NCBI RefSeq assembly: GCF_000521865.1
Contig: NZ_JAME01000039.1
Span: forward strand, 1-38,274
DNA length: 38,274 bases
Reading direction: 5' to 3'
From: Roseivivax isoporae LMG 25204
GTDB taxonomy: Bacteria; Pseudomonadota; Alphaproteobacteria; Rhodobacterales; Rhodobacteraceae
Of the stretch, positions 27,312-35,978 are shown piece after piece. The notes beneath the pieces are model-generated. The model was not told the DNA's origin. It ran no database searches and saw only the letters and a list, made by a program, of their open reading frames with translations. Each line of letters opens with the position of its first letter. Position 1 is the first letter of the stretch. Made by a program: the position numbers and the translations under genes.

Positions 27312-27430
27312 AGGTCCAACAGGGAGGTTGGCATGTGATGACCCGCACATGCCCACGGGCTCCGGTGTAACAGATGGAACCACGTCCGGTTCCCTCCGTC
27401 AGGTGCGAATTTCCGGACTTTGCGCAATTG
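27284..27430 (-). ncRNA. Candidate small RNA or structured 3' region
   Basis: Between the response regulator stop and its terminator lie three extra hairpins on the minus strand. GGAACC/GGTTCC is at 27393-27376, and the 8-base stem GGCATGTG/CACATGCC is at 27353-27330. A small hairpin CCAAC-CTCCCT-GTTGG at 27331-27316 shares two bases with the previous one. The last loop displays CTCCCT, complementary to Shine-Dalgarno sequences, a trait of several alphaproteobacterial regulatory RNAs. Together with the strong terminator this looks like a 3' UTR-derived RNA of about 145 bases. No separate promoter is clear. Evidence is structural only. Confidence 0.42.
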
Positions 27431-27433
27431 CGC

Positions 27434-28120
27434 TCACGACACCAGCCGGTAGCCGCCGGACTCGGTCACGAGCAGCCGCGCATTCGACGGATCCGGCTCG
27501 ATCTTCTGGCGCAGGCGGTAAATGTGCGTCTCGAGCGTGTGGGTCGTCACGCCGGCATTGTAGCCCCAGACCTCGTGCAGCAGGACGTCGCGCGGCACGA
27601 CGCCCTCGGGCGCGCGGTAGAGGAACTTGAGGATGTTCGTCTCCTTCTCGGTCAGGCGGATCTTCTTGTCCGCCTCGTCGACGAGCATCTTCATGGACGG
27701 CCGGAACGTGTAGGGCCCGAGCTGGAACACCGCGTCCTCGGACTGCTCGTGCTGGCGCAGCTGCGCGCGGATGCGCGCGAGCAGCACGGGAAAGCGGAAG
27801 GGCTTCGTCACGTAGTCGTTCGCCCCCGCGTCGAGCCCGAGGATCGTGTCGGCGTCGCTGTCGTGCCCGGTCAGCATCACGATCGGCGCCTTGACGCCCT
27901 GCTTGCGCATGAGCTTGCACAGTTCGCGGCCGTCGGTGTCGGGCAGGCCGACGTCGAGGATGACCAGGTCGTAGAGCTGTTCCTTGACGCGCGACATGGC
28001 GGCCGAGCCGTTCTCGGCCTCGAACACCTCGAAGTCCTCGGTCAGGACGAGCTGCTCGGCCAGCGCTTCGCGCAGGTCCTGGTCGTCGTCGACCAGCAGA
28101 ATGTTCTTGAGTTGCGCCAT
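27434..28120 (-). CDS. OmpR-family response regulator
   Basis: A two-domain regulator of 228 residues. The receiver domain (about residues 6-118) has the acidic pair DDD at 11-13, phospho-acceptor Asp56 in LVILDVGLP, Thr84 and Lys106 in VTKPF. A winged-helix DNA-binding domain follows, with EKETNILKFLYRAPEGVV and THTLETHIYRLRQKIEPD. GGAGG eight bases upstream sets the start, and longer in-frame forms are not supported. No histidine kinase is adjacent, so its partner is elsewhere. It is conserved in Rhodobacterales beside ribA as I recall it. Equivalence to CenR of other alphaproteobacteria is possible but not shown. Confidence 0.9.
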   Translation of the reverse strand: MAQLKNILLVDDDQDLREALAEQLVLTEDFEVFEAENGSAAMSRVKEQLYDLVILDVGLPDTDGRELCKLMRKQGVKAPIVMLTGHDSDADTILGLDAGANDYVTKPFRFPVLLARIRAQLRQHEQSEDAVFQLGPYTFRPSMKMLVDEADKKIRLTEKETNILKFLYRAPEGVVPRDVLLHEVWGYNAGVTTHTLETHIYRLRQKIEPDPSNARLLVTESGGYRLVS

Positions 28121-28271
28121 CTTGCGGTCCTCCGATCTTTCAACGCAAATGTGAAGACACGCCTGCGGCGACAAGGAATGCTGCAGGGGTTTCACAGCCT
28201 CGTGTATCGACGGGCGCTTTGTTACATCGACATTGCACCGAGCCGCAGAAATCCATCCGAAAGGCGCGCCC

Positions 28272-29363
28272 ATGTCCTTCGCTCCCGACCTGACCGAAAC
28301 GCTGGCGCGTGCGCGCTCCGACCTGCGCATGGGGGTGCCGGTCGTGCTGGCGGATGCCGGTGGCGGAGCGCTCGTCATGGCGGCCGAGACGCTGAGCGAG
28401 CCCCGGCTCGCCGAAGTCCGCGCCCTCGACCTTCCGGTCGACCTCGCGATCACCGGGCGCCGCGCGCAGACTCTGAAGGCGCGCGCCTATGACGGCGACA
28501 TCGCGCGGGTGATCCTGCCGCCCGACGCCACCCGCGCCTGGGTGGAGGCGGTGGCCGATCCCGCCGACGACCTGCGCTCGCCGATGAAGGGGCCGCTCGC
28601 CACGCGGCGCGGCGGCGATTGCGGCCTGCACCGGCTCGCGCTCACCCTGACGAAGTCGGCGCGCATCCTGCCCGCCGCCATCGTCGTGCCGCTCGAGGAC
28701 GGCGCCGCCTTCGCCGCGGCGCACCGCCTGACGCTGGTCGATGCCGCGGCCGCCGCGCCGCACCTGCTGCGCCTGTCGCCGCTCGAGCACGTGGTCACCG
28801 CGCGAGTGCCCCTGCGCGCGGCAGAGAATGCGCGGCTGCACATCTTCCGTCCCGAGGACGGGTCTGAGGAGCACTATGCGATCGAGATCGGCCGTCCGGA
28901 CCGAGACGCGCCGGTGCTGGCGCGACTGCACTCCGCCTGCTTCACCGGCGATCTCCTCGGCTCTCTCAAGTGCGATTGCGGTCCGCAGCTCAACGCCGCG
29001 CTGAACCAGATGGGGCAGGAGGGCGCGGGCGTGCTCCTGTACCTCAACCAGGAGGGGCGCGGCATCGGGCTTGCCAACAAGATGCGTGCCTACGCGCTGC
29101 AGGACCAGGGCTTCGACACGGTCGAGGCGAACCACCGGCTAGGCTTCGAGGACGACGAGCGCGATTTCCGCCTGGGCGCGGCGATGCTCGAGGCGCTGGG
29201 CGTGACGACGGTGCGGCTCCTGACCAACAACCCGGCCAAGATCGCGCGGATGCGCGACAGCGGCATCGAGGTGACCGAGAGGGTGCCGCTCAAGGTCGGC
29301 GAGACGCGGTTCAACCACCACTACCTGCTGACCAAGGCGCAGAAATCCGGCCACCTCCTCTAG
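28272..29363 (+). CDS. ribA: GTP cyclohydrolase II with degenerate DHBP-synthase-like N-terminus
   Basis: A 363-residue protein for the first step of riboflavin synthesis from GTP. The C-terminal half (about residues 165-363) is a complete RibA: zinc ligands Cys223, Cys234 and Cys236 ([15 protein letters not shown]), [20 protein letters not shown] and the terminal [11 protein letters not shown]. The N-terminal 150 residues follow the outline of 3,4-dihydroxy-2-butanone 4-phosphate synthase ([14 protein letters not shown]...LVMAAETLS). They lack the acidic metal-binding loop DDEDRENEGD, so this half is probably inactive. An unusual or missing ribosome site leaves 28272 as the best start. Divergent from the response regulator. 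Confidence 0.92.
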   Translation: MSFAPDLTETLARARSDLRMGVPVVLADAGGGALVMAAETLSEPRLAEVRALDLPVDLAITGRRAQTLKARAYDGDIARVILPPDATRAWVEAVADPADDLRSPMKGPLATRRGGDCGLHRLALTLTKSARILPAAIVVPLEDGAAFAAAHRLTLVDAAAAAPHLLRLSPLEHVVTARVPLRAAENARLHIFRPEDGSEEHYAIEIGRPDRDAPVLARLHSACFTGDLLGSLKCDCGPQLNAALNQMGQEGAGVLLYLNQEGRGIGLANKMRAYALQDQGFDTVEANHRLGFEDDERDFRLGAAMLEALGVTTVRLLTNNPAKIARMRDSGIEVTERVPLKVGETRFNHHYLLTKAQKSGHLL

Positions 29364-29433
29364 CGACCAAGGCGCGCGGGCGGCTTTTCATCGGCGCCCG
29401 GGCTTCCTAGGTTCCGGGGGAAGGAGACGATCC

Positions 29434-30441
29434 ATGCGCTATTCCCTGCTCGACCTCGCCCCCGTTCCCGAGGGCTCCGACACCGCGACCGCGCTCGCCA
29501 ACATGGGCGCGCTCGCCCGCCACGCCGAAGGGTGGGGCTACCACCGCTACTGGCTGGCGGAGCATCACAACATGCCCGGCATCGCGTCGGCCGCGACGTC
29601 GGTCCTGATCGGTCACGTGGCGGGCCTGACCTCGACCATGCGGGTCGGCGCGGGCGGCATCATGCTGCCGAACCACGCGCCGCTGGCGGTGGCCGAGGCC
29701 TTCGGCACGCTCGCGACGCTGCATCCCGGACGCATCGACCTGGGCCTCGGGCGCGCGCCCGGGGGCGACCACGCGGTGATGCAGGCGCTCGGGGTGCACC
29801 CGTCCCGCGCCGAGCGTTTCGCCGACGAGGTGGCGCTGCTGCGGGCGCTGCTCGGGCCGCGCATGGAGGGTCTGCCGGTGCGCGCGCATCCGGGCGAGGG
29901 CACCGAGGTGCCGCTCTGGATCCTCGGCTCGTCGCTCCACGGGGCCGAGGTCGCCGCGATGCTCGGGCTGCCCTATGCCTTCGCCTCGCACTTCGCGCCG
30001 GCGGCGCTGGAACAGGCCTTCGCGCTCTACCGCGCACGGTTCGAGCCGTCCGAACAGCTTGACCGGCCGCACGCCATGCTGGCCGTCAACGTCTTTGCCG
30101 GGGACAGCGATGCCGAGGGCGCGCGGCTGCGCACCTCGATGCAGCAGGCATTCTACCGGCTGCGGACCGGCGCGCCGGGCAAGCTGCCCGCGCCGGTCGA
30201 CGACCTCGACCGGGTGATCCCGCGGGGTGCGCAGGCGACGGTCGATGCCGCGCTGACCGTGTCCGCGGTGGGTGGGCCTGCCACGGTGCAGCGCCAGCTG
30301 GCCGCGCTGATCGAGCGCTACCGTCCGGACGAGGTGATCCTGACCGGCCAGATCCACGACCACGACGCGCGGCTTCGGTCCTTCGAGATCGGTGCGGACG
30401 CCATGCAGGCGCTCGGCGCCGAGGTGGGCCAGGCCGCATGA
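29434..30441 (+). CDS. LLM-class flavin-dependent monooxygenase (YhbW-like)
   Basis: A 335-residue luciferase-like TIM-barrel protein. [26 protein letters not shown] is the typical N-terminal signature of the group, and [36 protein letters not shown] and [26 protein letters not shown] follow. It would use reduced FMN and oxygen on an unknown small molecule. E. coli YhbW is the closest named relative that I recognise. GGAAGGAG seven bases upstream fixes the start. Its stop overlaps the next start as ATGA, so the two genes are translationally coupled. Confidence 0.9.
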   Translation: MRYSLLDLAPVPEGSDTATALANMGALARHAEGWGYHRYWLAEHHNMPGIASAATSVLIGHVAGLTSTMRVGAGGIMLPNHAPLAVAEAFGTLATLHPGRIDLGLGRAPGGDHAVMQALGVHPSRAERFADEVALLRALLGPRMEGLPVRAHPGEGTEVPLWILGSSLHGAEVAAMLGLPYAFASHFAPAALEQAFALYRARFEPSEQLDRPHAMLAVNVFAGDSDAEGARLRTSMQQAFYRLRTGAPGKLPAPVDDLDRVIPRGAQATVDAALTVSAVGGPATVQRQLAALIERYRPDEVILTGQIHDHDARLRSFEIGADAMQALGAEVGQAA

Positions 30442-30953
30442 AGGCGTCCGACATGGTGCTGACGCCCATGGGCGTGCGGTTCGCCGGCCGGCTCTGGCCC
30501 TGCGAGATCGGACGGGGCGGCGTGCGCGCGGACAAGCGCGAGGGCGATGGCGCGACGCCCGTGGGCATCCACCGCATCGTCGGTATGCTCTACCGTCCCG
30601 ACCGGATGGCGCGCCCCACGGACTGGGCGCTGCCGATCGGGCCGGCCGACCTCTGGTCGGACGATCCCGGCCACGAGGACTACAACCTCATGGTCCGCGC
30701 GCCCTATCCGCACAGCCACGAACGGCTCCGGCGGGCGGACCCGATGTACGACCTCGTCATCCTGACCGACTGGAACTGGCCGCGGGCCGAACGCGGGCGC
30801 GGCTCGGCGATCTTCCTGCACCAGCGCCGCCGCGCGGGCAGCCCGACCGCGGGCTGCATCGCGTTCCGGCGCGACCACCTGCGCCGCATCGCGCCGCTCA
30901 TCCGCCACGAGACGCGCGTGATCGTTCCCGAGGCGCTCAGCGGCCGCCGCTGA
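30438..30953 (+). CDS. L,D-transpeptidase (YkuD) family protein
   Basis: A 171-residue protein. The segment [21 protein letters not shown] carries His128 and the catalytic Cys140, the H...S/T-x-G-C pattern of YkuD-type L,D-transpeptidases. [17 protein letters not shown] and [11 protein letters not shown] belong to the same fold. No signal peptide is visible at this start, which is unusual for a wall enzyme, so it may act on soluble substrates. It overlaps the LLM gene by four bases. Its last 17 bases also encode the end of the opposite-strand glycosylase gene. Confidence 0.85.
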   Translation: MKASDMVLTPMGVRFAGRLWPCEIGRGGVRADKREGDGATPVGIHRIVGMLYRPDRMARPTDWALPIGPADLWSDDPGHEDYNLMVRAPYPHSHERLRRADPMYDLVILTDWNWPRAERGRGSAIFLHQRRRAGSPTAGCIAFRRDHLRRIAPLIRHETRVIVPEALSGRR

Positions 30954-30957
30954 GCGC
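30933..30957. terminator. Perfect inverted repeat inside the overlapping ends of two convergent genes
   Basis: GCGCTCAGCGG and CCGCTGAGCGC form an 11-base perfect stem with loop CCG. The left arm holds the glycosylase stop (TCA on this strand, 30937-30939) and the right arm the L,D-transpeptidase stop (TGA, 30951-30953). This is a probable bidirectional terminator built from coding sequence, without T-run. Confidence 0.6.
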
Positions 30958-31542
30958 GGCCGCGACGGCGGTCCGCAGCGCGGGCACGAGCTCGGCCTCG
31001 ACGAACGGATTTCGCCGCAGGAACGCGGTGTTGCGCCAGGACGGGTGCGGCAGCACGAAGGTTCCGGGGGCGAGACGCTCCCAGTCCGCGACCACCTCGC
31101 GCACAGGCCGCGCATCGCCGAGATGCCGCCGGAAGGCGTAGCCGCCGATCAGGATCCGCAGGGGCGCAGCCCCGAGCGCGTCGAGCACGCGGTGATGCCA
31201 GGTTTCCCAGCAGATCGGTGGGGGCGGCAGATCGCTGCCCTTGGCGTCGTAGCCCGGAAAGCAGAAGGCGGTGGGCACGACGGCCACACGGGTCGTGTCG
31301 TAGAACGTCTCGGGCCCGATCCCCATCCAGTCGCGCAGCCGGTCGCCCGAACGGTCGTGGAACGGCTTGCCGGCCTCGTGCACGCGCAGGCCCGGCGCCT
31401 GCCCGCAGACGAGGATGCGCGCGCCCGCGTCGAACCACGGGACGGGCCGGGGCGCGTGGCGCGTCCTGGTCGCGGCGAAGCGGTCGGCGCAGATCCGGCA
31501 GGCCCGGATGGCCTCGCGCAGGGAAGCGATGTCGTCGGTCAC
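30937..31542 (-). CDS. Uracil-DNA glycosylase family protein
   Basis: A 201-residue protein of the COG1573 uracil-DNA glycosylase superfamily. ILVCGQAPGLRVHEAGKPFHDRSGDRLRDWMG covers motif A and the phosphate-contact region, and LPHPSWRNT is motif B. Cys15, Cys18, Cys94 and Cys111 fit the four ligands of the [4Fe-4S] cluster found in family 4 and 5 enzymes. The start is a GTG at 31542 since no ATG fits, but a longer form would overlap the glucosidase gene and looks unlike the family. The ribosome site is weak. Uracil specificity is inferred. Confidence 0.8.
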   Translation of the reverse strand: MTDDIASLREAIRACRICADRFAATRTRHAPRPVPWFDAGARILVCGQAPGLRVHEAGKPFHDRSGDRLRDWMGIGPETFYDTTRVAVVPTAFCFPGYDAKGSDLPPPPICWETWHHRVLDALGAAPLRILIGGYAFRRHLGDARPVREVVADWERLAPGTFVLPHPSWRNTAFLRRNPFVEAELVPALRTAVAAALSGGR

Positions 31543-31586
31543 CGCGGCAAGGTGTGCACGGCGCGCGCCGATGGCAAGCGGGTCCT

Positions 31587-33233
31587 TCAGCCTTTGTCGA
31601 GAAGGAGCGCGAAACCCTCGTAGGGCACGAGGCGCTCGGTCGCGCCGAGGCTGCCGCGGGCCTCGACGGTGTGCAGGAGCGGCGTGCCATCCCCCTGTAT
31701 CCCCTGCGGAATCTCGACTTCGGCGGGACTGGCGCCGAGATTCACGAAGACGGCGAGACAGGTGCCCTCGTGCCGGCGCAGGAAGGCCACAACCTGCGGG
31801 TGGTCGGGCAGGATCGCCTCGAACCGGCCCAGTGCCACCACGTCGTGGTCGCGCCGCAGCGCCACGAGGTCGCGGTAGAAGGCGAGTACGCCCTCGGGGT
31901 CGGCGCGGTCGCGGGCCACGTTGATCTCGGGGAAGTTCGGGTTCACCTCGATCCATGGCGCGCCGGTGGTGAAGCCTGCATGCGGACCGGCATCCCATTG
32001 CATGGGCGTCCGGCTGTTGTCGCGGCTCGTGGCGTTCGCGCCGGCGATGAAGTCCTGGGGCGGGACTCCGGCCTCGATCTGTTCGGCGTAATGGTTCAGC
32101 GTCTCGAGGTCGCGGTACTGGTCGATCCGATCGAAACGGGCGTTGGTCATGCCGATCTCCTCGCCCTGGTAAATGAAGGGCGTGCCCTTCATCAGGTGGA
32201 TCACCATCGCGAGGGCCTTGGCCGACCGGACGCGGTAGACGCCGTCGTCGCCGTAGCGCGACACCTGGCGCGGCAGGTCGTGGTTCGTGAGGAAGAGCGA
32301 GTTCCAGCCGTCGTCGGCGAGCGCCTCCTGCCAGGCGAAGAGCGTGTGCTTCAGGGCAACGATATCAAGGGGTTTCGGGCGGAACTTGCCGAGCTTCTCG
32401 TCCCAGCCCTCCTTGATGTGGCTGAACTGGAAGACCATGTCGAGTTCGCCGCGGTCGCGGCCGCAATAGAGCAGCGCGGTATCGAGGCTGACGGACCAGG
32501 ATTCGCCGATGGTCACGATGTCGCGGCCGGCGAGCGCCTCGCGGTGCATTTCCTGCAGGAAGGTGTGGAGGTCGGGCCCTTCCTCGTCGATGCCGCCGTC
32601 GACGTCCTTGCCGATGAGGCTGATCACGTCCATGCGGAAGCCCGCGATGCCGCGGTCGAGCCACCAGGTCATCATGTCGTAGACCTCGGCCCGGAGCCGC
32701 GGATTCTGCCAGTTGAGATCCGGCTGTGCCGGGCTGAAGAGGTGCAGGTAGTAGCGCCCGACCTCGGGAACGAAGGTCCAGGCCGGGCCGCCGAAGGCCG
32801 CGCGCCGGCCGTCGGGCGGGCCGCCGTCCGGCGCCGCATCGCGCCAGATGTAGTAGTCGTGTTCCGGTGCGTCACGAAATGCACGCGCCTTCCGGAACCA
32901 TGGATGGGCATCCGAGGAATGGTTCACCACAAGGTCCATGACGATGCCGATGCCGCGCGCGCGGGCCTCGGCGATCAGGTGGTCCATGTCCTCCATGGTG
33001 CCGAATTCGGGCGCGATCGCGCGGTAGTCGGCGATGTCGTAGCCCATGTCGGCCATGGGCGAGGCGTAGACCGGCGAGAGCCAGACGAAGCCGATTCCGA
33101 GATCCGACAGGTGGTCGAGCCGGGACGTCAGACCGGGGAGGTCGCCGATCCCGTCGCCGTTCGAATCCTGGAAGCTGCGCGGATAGACCTGGTATCCGGT
33201 GGCGCGGTGCCACCAGCGTTCTGGGCTCTGCAT
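31587..33233 (-). CDS. GH13 alpha-glucosidase, oligo-1,6-glucosidase-like
   Basis: A 548-residue cytoplasmic GH13 enzyme that releases glucose from short oligosaccharides. Nucleophile Asp202 is in GFRMDVIS, acid/base Glu244 in TIGESW and the third acid Asp319 in TNHDLPRQ. DLVVNHSSDAHPWF is region I. The nucleophile is followed by Val203, which in GH13_31 enzymes marks alpha-1,6 (isomaltose-type) preference, while Thr or Ala marks alpha-1,4. No signal peptide is present. GAGGAG before 33233 was preferred over an ATG 13 codons upstream. It follows aglE by about 55 bases, in the place where aglF/aglG permease genes are usually found. Confidence 0.9.
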   Translation of the reverse strand: MQSPERWWHRATGYQVYPRSFQDSNGDGIGDLPGLTSRLDHLSDLGIGFVWLSPVYASPMADMGYDIADYRAIAPEFGTMEDMDHLIAEARARGIGIVMDLVVNHSSDAHPWFRKARAFRDAPEHDYYIWRDAAPDGGPPDGRRAAFGGPAWTFVPEVGRYYLHLFSPAQPDLNWQNPRLRAEVYDMMTWWLDRGIAGFRMDVISLIGKDVDGGIDEEGPDLHTFLQEMHREALAGRDIVTIGESWSVSLDTALLYCGRDRGELDMVFQFSHIKEGWDEKLGKFRPKPLDIVALKHTLFAWQEALADDGWNSLFLTNHDLPRQVSRYGDDGVYRVRSAKALAMVIHLMKGTPFIYQGEEIGMTNARFDRIDQYRDLETLNHYAEQIEAGVPPQDFIAGANATSRDNSRTPMQWDAGPHAGFTTGAPWIEVNPNFPEINVARDRADPEGVLAFYRDLVALRRDHDVVALGRFEAILPDHPQVVAFLRRHEGTCLAVFVNLGASPAEVEIPQGIQGDGTPLLHTVEARGSLGATERLVPYEGFALLLDKG

Positions 33234-33288
33234 GGCGTCTCCTCGGGCGTATGGGTCGGGTATGGCTCGCATATGGCTTTCGCAGGGC

Positions 33289-34644
33289 TCAGCGGATGCC
33301 CTGCCAGCGGCGTTCGATGTCGGCCGCGACCTGTTCGGCGCTGGCGCCGGTCTGGTAGTCGACCATGCCCGACCAGAACGCCGAGGTGCCGATCTCGCCC
33401 GGCATGAGGTCCGATCCGTCGAAGCGGAAGGTGGTGGCCTCGGTCAGGATGGCGCCTTGCGCCGCCTGCACGTCGGTCGCGTAGGCGTCGGTGTTGGCCT
33501 CGAGATGCGGGGTCAGGAACTGTCCCTGCGCGATCGCCATCTCGTGCGCGAAGGGCGTCTTGAGGAACTCGATGAAGGCGCGGGCGAGGGGGCCGTCGGT
33601 GGTGATGCCGACGAGCCCGCCCGAGCCCAGGACGGGGGTCCCGAGGTCGCGGTCATCGTAGGCGGGGAAGTAGAAGAAGTCGGCGTCGCGCCCGACCTCG
33701 ACGTTCGGCGGGAAGAAGTTCGGGATGAAGCTCGCCTGCCGGTGCATGTAGCAATCGGGCGGGATCGCGAAGAGCCCGTCGACGCTGTCGCGGAAATCGG
33801 TCGTGGCGACGGCGTCGGTGCCGCCCACCACGAAGGCGTCGGTGCGCGCGAACCAGCCGAACTCGTCGATGGCCGCCACGATGCGGGGGTCGTCGAAAGG
33901 GATCTCGCCCGTCACCCACTGGTCGTAGACCTCGGGTGGCTGCGTGCGCAGGACCATCTCCTCGACCCAGTCGGTGGCGGGCCAGCCGGTGGCCGCGCCC
34001 GCGCCGAGGCCGATGCACCACGGCGTGCCGCCGTCGTCGGCGATGTCCTCGGTCAGGGCCTTCAGCTCCTCCATCGTTTCGGGGATGTCGTAGCCCATCT
34101 CGTCGAAGGCCTGCGGCGAGTACCAGACGAGGCTCTTGACGTCGGTGCCGAAGATCATGCCGTAAACGGCCTGAGTGCCGTCAGGGCCCTCGAACGTGGC
34201 GAGGTCGGCCCAGGAGGCGCCGGCGGCGAAGGTGTCCTCGAACCATGCGCGGGTGCCGTCCTCGAGCGGCGCGAGCGCGCCCTGGCCCGCGAGGTCGCGG
34301 GCGAGGCCCGGCTGCGGGAACATGGCGATGTCGGGCAGCGAGCCGGCCTGGTTCGCGATCACGATGTCCTGCTCGAAGCTGTCCGAGCCCGACAGGCGCA
34401 CCGTCGCGCCGGTCGCTTCCTCGAAATAGGCGAAGACGTTCTCGAGCTTGTCCTTGTCGTCGCCGGTGGAGGCGCCCGAGACCGCGAGGACCTGCCCGTC
34501 GAAATCGTGCGCGTCGGCAAAGGCCTGCCACGCCTCCCAGGAGAACGGCCCCTCGCCGATCGGGTGGAGCAGGTCCTGGGCCCGGACGGGGGCGGCGAGC
34601 GCGAGCCCCAGCGCGGCGGTGGTGAGAAGGTGCGTGGTGCGCAT
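33289..34644 (-). CDS. aglE: Alpha-glucoside ABC transporter substrate-binding protein
   Basis: A 451-residue periplasmic binding protein of the family 1 sugar type. The signal peptide ends APVRA at about residue 22. The N-terminal half has LAVSGASTGDDKDKLENVFAYFEEATG and GSDSFEQDIVIANQAGSLPDIAMFPQPG, characteristic of AglE of rhizobia and rhodobacters. It captures sucrose, maltose or trehalose-like sugars for the AglFGK transporter, whose genes are not in the window. GGGAGG upstream sets the start. Its upstream region holds a perfect repressor palindrome, so AglR control is likely. Confidence 0.93.
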   Translation of the reverse strand: MRTTHLLTTAALGLALAAPVRAQDLLHPIGEGPFSWEAWQAFADAHDFDGQVLAVSGASTGDDKDKLENVFAYFEEATGATVRLSGSDSFEQDIVIANQAGSLPDIAMFPQPGLARDLAGQGALAPLEDGTRAWFEDTFAAGASWADLATFEGPDGTQAVYGMIFGTDVKSLVWYSPQAFDEMGYDIPETMEELKALTEDIADDGGTPWCIGLGAGAATGWPATDWVEEMVLRTQPPEVYDQWVTGEIPFDDPRIVAAIDEFGWFARTDAFVVGGTDAVATTDFRDSVDGLFAIPPDCYMHRQASFIPNFFPPNVEVGRDADFFYFPAYDDRDLGTPVLGSGGLVGITTDGPLARAFIEFLKTPFAHEMAIAQGQFLTPHLEANTDAYATDVQAAQGAILTEATTFRFDGSDLMPGEIGTSAFWSGMVDYQTGASAEQVAADIERRWQGIR

Positions 34645-34772
34645 GGTCCTGAATCCTCCCGTCAGGTGGTGGCCGGCGCCGGGTGCGGGACGATCAGCGC
34701 AACAGCATCGCGCCCCGATCGTTCCAGCCCGGAGGCCTGCCCAGATGGTCCGAAACGCGGGATCGTGGCGAT

Positions 34773-34786
34773 CCGAAACGTTTCGG
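34773..34786 (-). promoter_or_regulatory. AglR operator upstream of aglE
   Basis: CCGAAACGTTTCGG is a perfect 14-base palindrome with the central CG typical of LacI-family operators. It lies 128 bases before the aglE start and 35 bases after the aglR stop. A half site CCGAAACG is found at 34750-34757. No clean promoter hexamers are seen around it. Confidence 0.72.
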
Positions 34787-34821
34787 TCGCTTCATGCGAT
34801 AGCGCCTGCGGGGCGATTCGG

Positions 34822-35862
34822 TCAATGCGCGTTTTCCGGCGGGGGCGCGATCGAGGCGCCCTCGATCACCTTGAAGGGGGCGACGCGCTGCAGCGCGGCC
34901 GGATCCTCGCCCGCCACCGCGCGGGCGAGGAAGTCGGCGAGGTGGGGCCAGCTGTCCGCGATGGGGGCGCGGGTCCGGTGCAGGGCAGGGGCGAACCCGT
35001 CGGCGCCCACCGCGCGCAGCACGTCGTCATGTGCGGTCACCGAGACGTCACCCGGCACGGTCAGGCCGAGCGCCCGGATGCCGGCGAAGACACCCTTTGC
35101 CACCAGGAGGTTGCCGCAGATGATCGCGGTCGGCCGGGTGGCGGGATCGGACAGGAGGCGGATCGCCGCGACGAGCCCGTTGCCCTCGGTCATGGGGGCG
35201 CGGACCACGAGCGCGGGGTCGGGGCGCAGCCCCGCCGCCTCGAGCGCCGCGCGGTAGCCGTCCTCGCGGAAGGCGGTGAAGGCCGCGCCGGGCCCGGCAT
35301 CGACGAGCGCGATCCGCGTGTGCCCGAGCGCCGCGAGGCGCGCGGCGTGGTCATGCAGGATGGCGCAGTTGTCGACGTCGAAGAACGGATAGGGCGGCGC
35401 GGCGTGCGAGCGGCCGTGCACGACGAAGGCCACGCCGCTGTCCTCGAGGTGGCGGATGCGCGGGTCCCCGGGGCAGGGCCCGAGCAGGACGAAGCCGTCG
35501 AGCCCGCCGCCGAGGCGCAGGCGGTCGTAGACCGGGCGCGCGTCGCCGGTGCCGGGCGGCATGAGGTGCAGCACGAACTGGATGTCGCGGCGGGAGAATT
35601 CGCCGCTGAGGCCCAGCACGGTCTCGAAGAACACGCTGTCCTCGGGGGTGTCGGGGCCTGCCTCGGCCACCAGCCCCACCACGCCCGAGCGTCCCGAGAC
35701 GAGCCGGCGCGCGGTGAGGTTCGGGATGTAGTTCAGTTCCTTGACGGCGGTCTCGACCCGGGCGCGGGTGCGGGCGCTGACATCGGAATGGCCGTTCAGC
35801 GCGCGGCTGACCTGGGTGACGGAGAGCCCGAGGTGGCGACTGAGATCCTTGAGGGTGGTCAT
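34822..35862 (-). CDS. aglR: LacI-family transcriptional repressor of alpha-glucoside genes
   Basis: A 346-residue repressor. The N-terminal helix-turn-helix is TLKDLSRHLGLSVTQVSRALNG (residues 3-24), with the hinge NLTARRLVSGRSGVVGLV. A periplasmic-binding-protein-like sensor follows, with IALVDAGPGAAFTAFREDGYRAAL and DVSVTAHDD. GGAGG eight bases upstream fixes 35862. It lies between aglE and aglA, and three near-identical palindromes in those promoter regions are probable binding sites, so alpha-glucosides likely act as inducers. Symbol follows the synteny with aglE/aglA of Sinorhizobium meliloti. Confidence 0.88.
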   Translation of the reverse strand: MTTLKDLSRHLGLSVTQVSRALNGHSDVSARTRARVETAVKELNYIPNLTARRLVSGRSGVVGLVAEAGPDTPEDSVFFETVLGLSGEFSRRDIQFVLHLMPPGTGDARPVYDRLRLGGGLDGFVLLGPCPGDPRIRHLEDSGVAFVVHGRSHAAPPYPFFDVDNCAILHDHAARLAALGHTRIALVDAGPGAAFTAFREDGYRAALEAAGLRPDPALVVRAPMTEGNGLVAAIRLLSDPATRPTAIICGNLLVAKGVFAGIRALGLTVPGDVSVTAHDDVLRAVGADGFAPALHRTRAPIADSWPHLADFLARAVAGEDPAALQRVAPFKVIEGASIAPPPENAH

Positions 35863-35901
35863 TTCCGTGCCTCCTGACCGCGCTACACTAGGCGGGTCGG
35901 A

Positions 35902-35930
35902 TTGCGAATCCAAATCGTTTCGGATATTCC
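35902..35930 (+). promoter_or_regulatory. aglA promoter with embedded AglR operator
   Basis: TTGCGA (35902-35907), a 17-base spacer and TATTCC (35925-35930) form a moderate sigma70 promoter. The spacer contains CCAAATCGTTTCGG (35910-35923), 12 of 14 bases identical to the perfect aglE operator and part of the 18-base ATCCAAATCGTTTCGGAT. Repressor bound here would block the polymerase. On the minus strand the same block lies upstream of aglR, so autoregulation is possible. Confidence 0.62.
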
Positions 35931-35944
35931 GGCCAGAACATCTT

Positions 35945-35958
35945 CCGTAACGCTTCGG
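35945..35958 (+). promoter_or_regulatory. Second AglR operator before aglA
   Basis: CCGTAACGCTTCGG matches 12 of 14 bases of the palindrome upstream of aglE. It is centred 35 bases downstream of the operator in the aglA promoter spacer and lies between the predicted transcription start and the ribosome site AAAGGAGA. Confidence 0.62.
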
Positions 35959-35978
35959 ATGCGGGAAAGGAGACAGCG

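Noticed and set aside
28121-28271. Possible FMN riboswitch before ribA
   Set aside because: The 151-base divergent gap is too short for one together with two promoters and I see none of the conserved FMN-box blocks.
33199-35877. 892-codon open frame on the plus strand opposite aglE and aglR, and a similar 770-codon frame opposite aglA (35883-38195)
   Set aside because: Same shadow pattern as the others. The opposite strands encode complete proteins with catalytic residues, signal peptide and helix-turn-helix.
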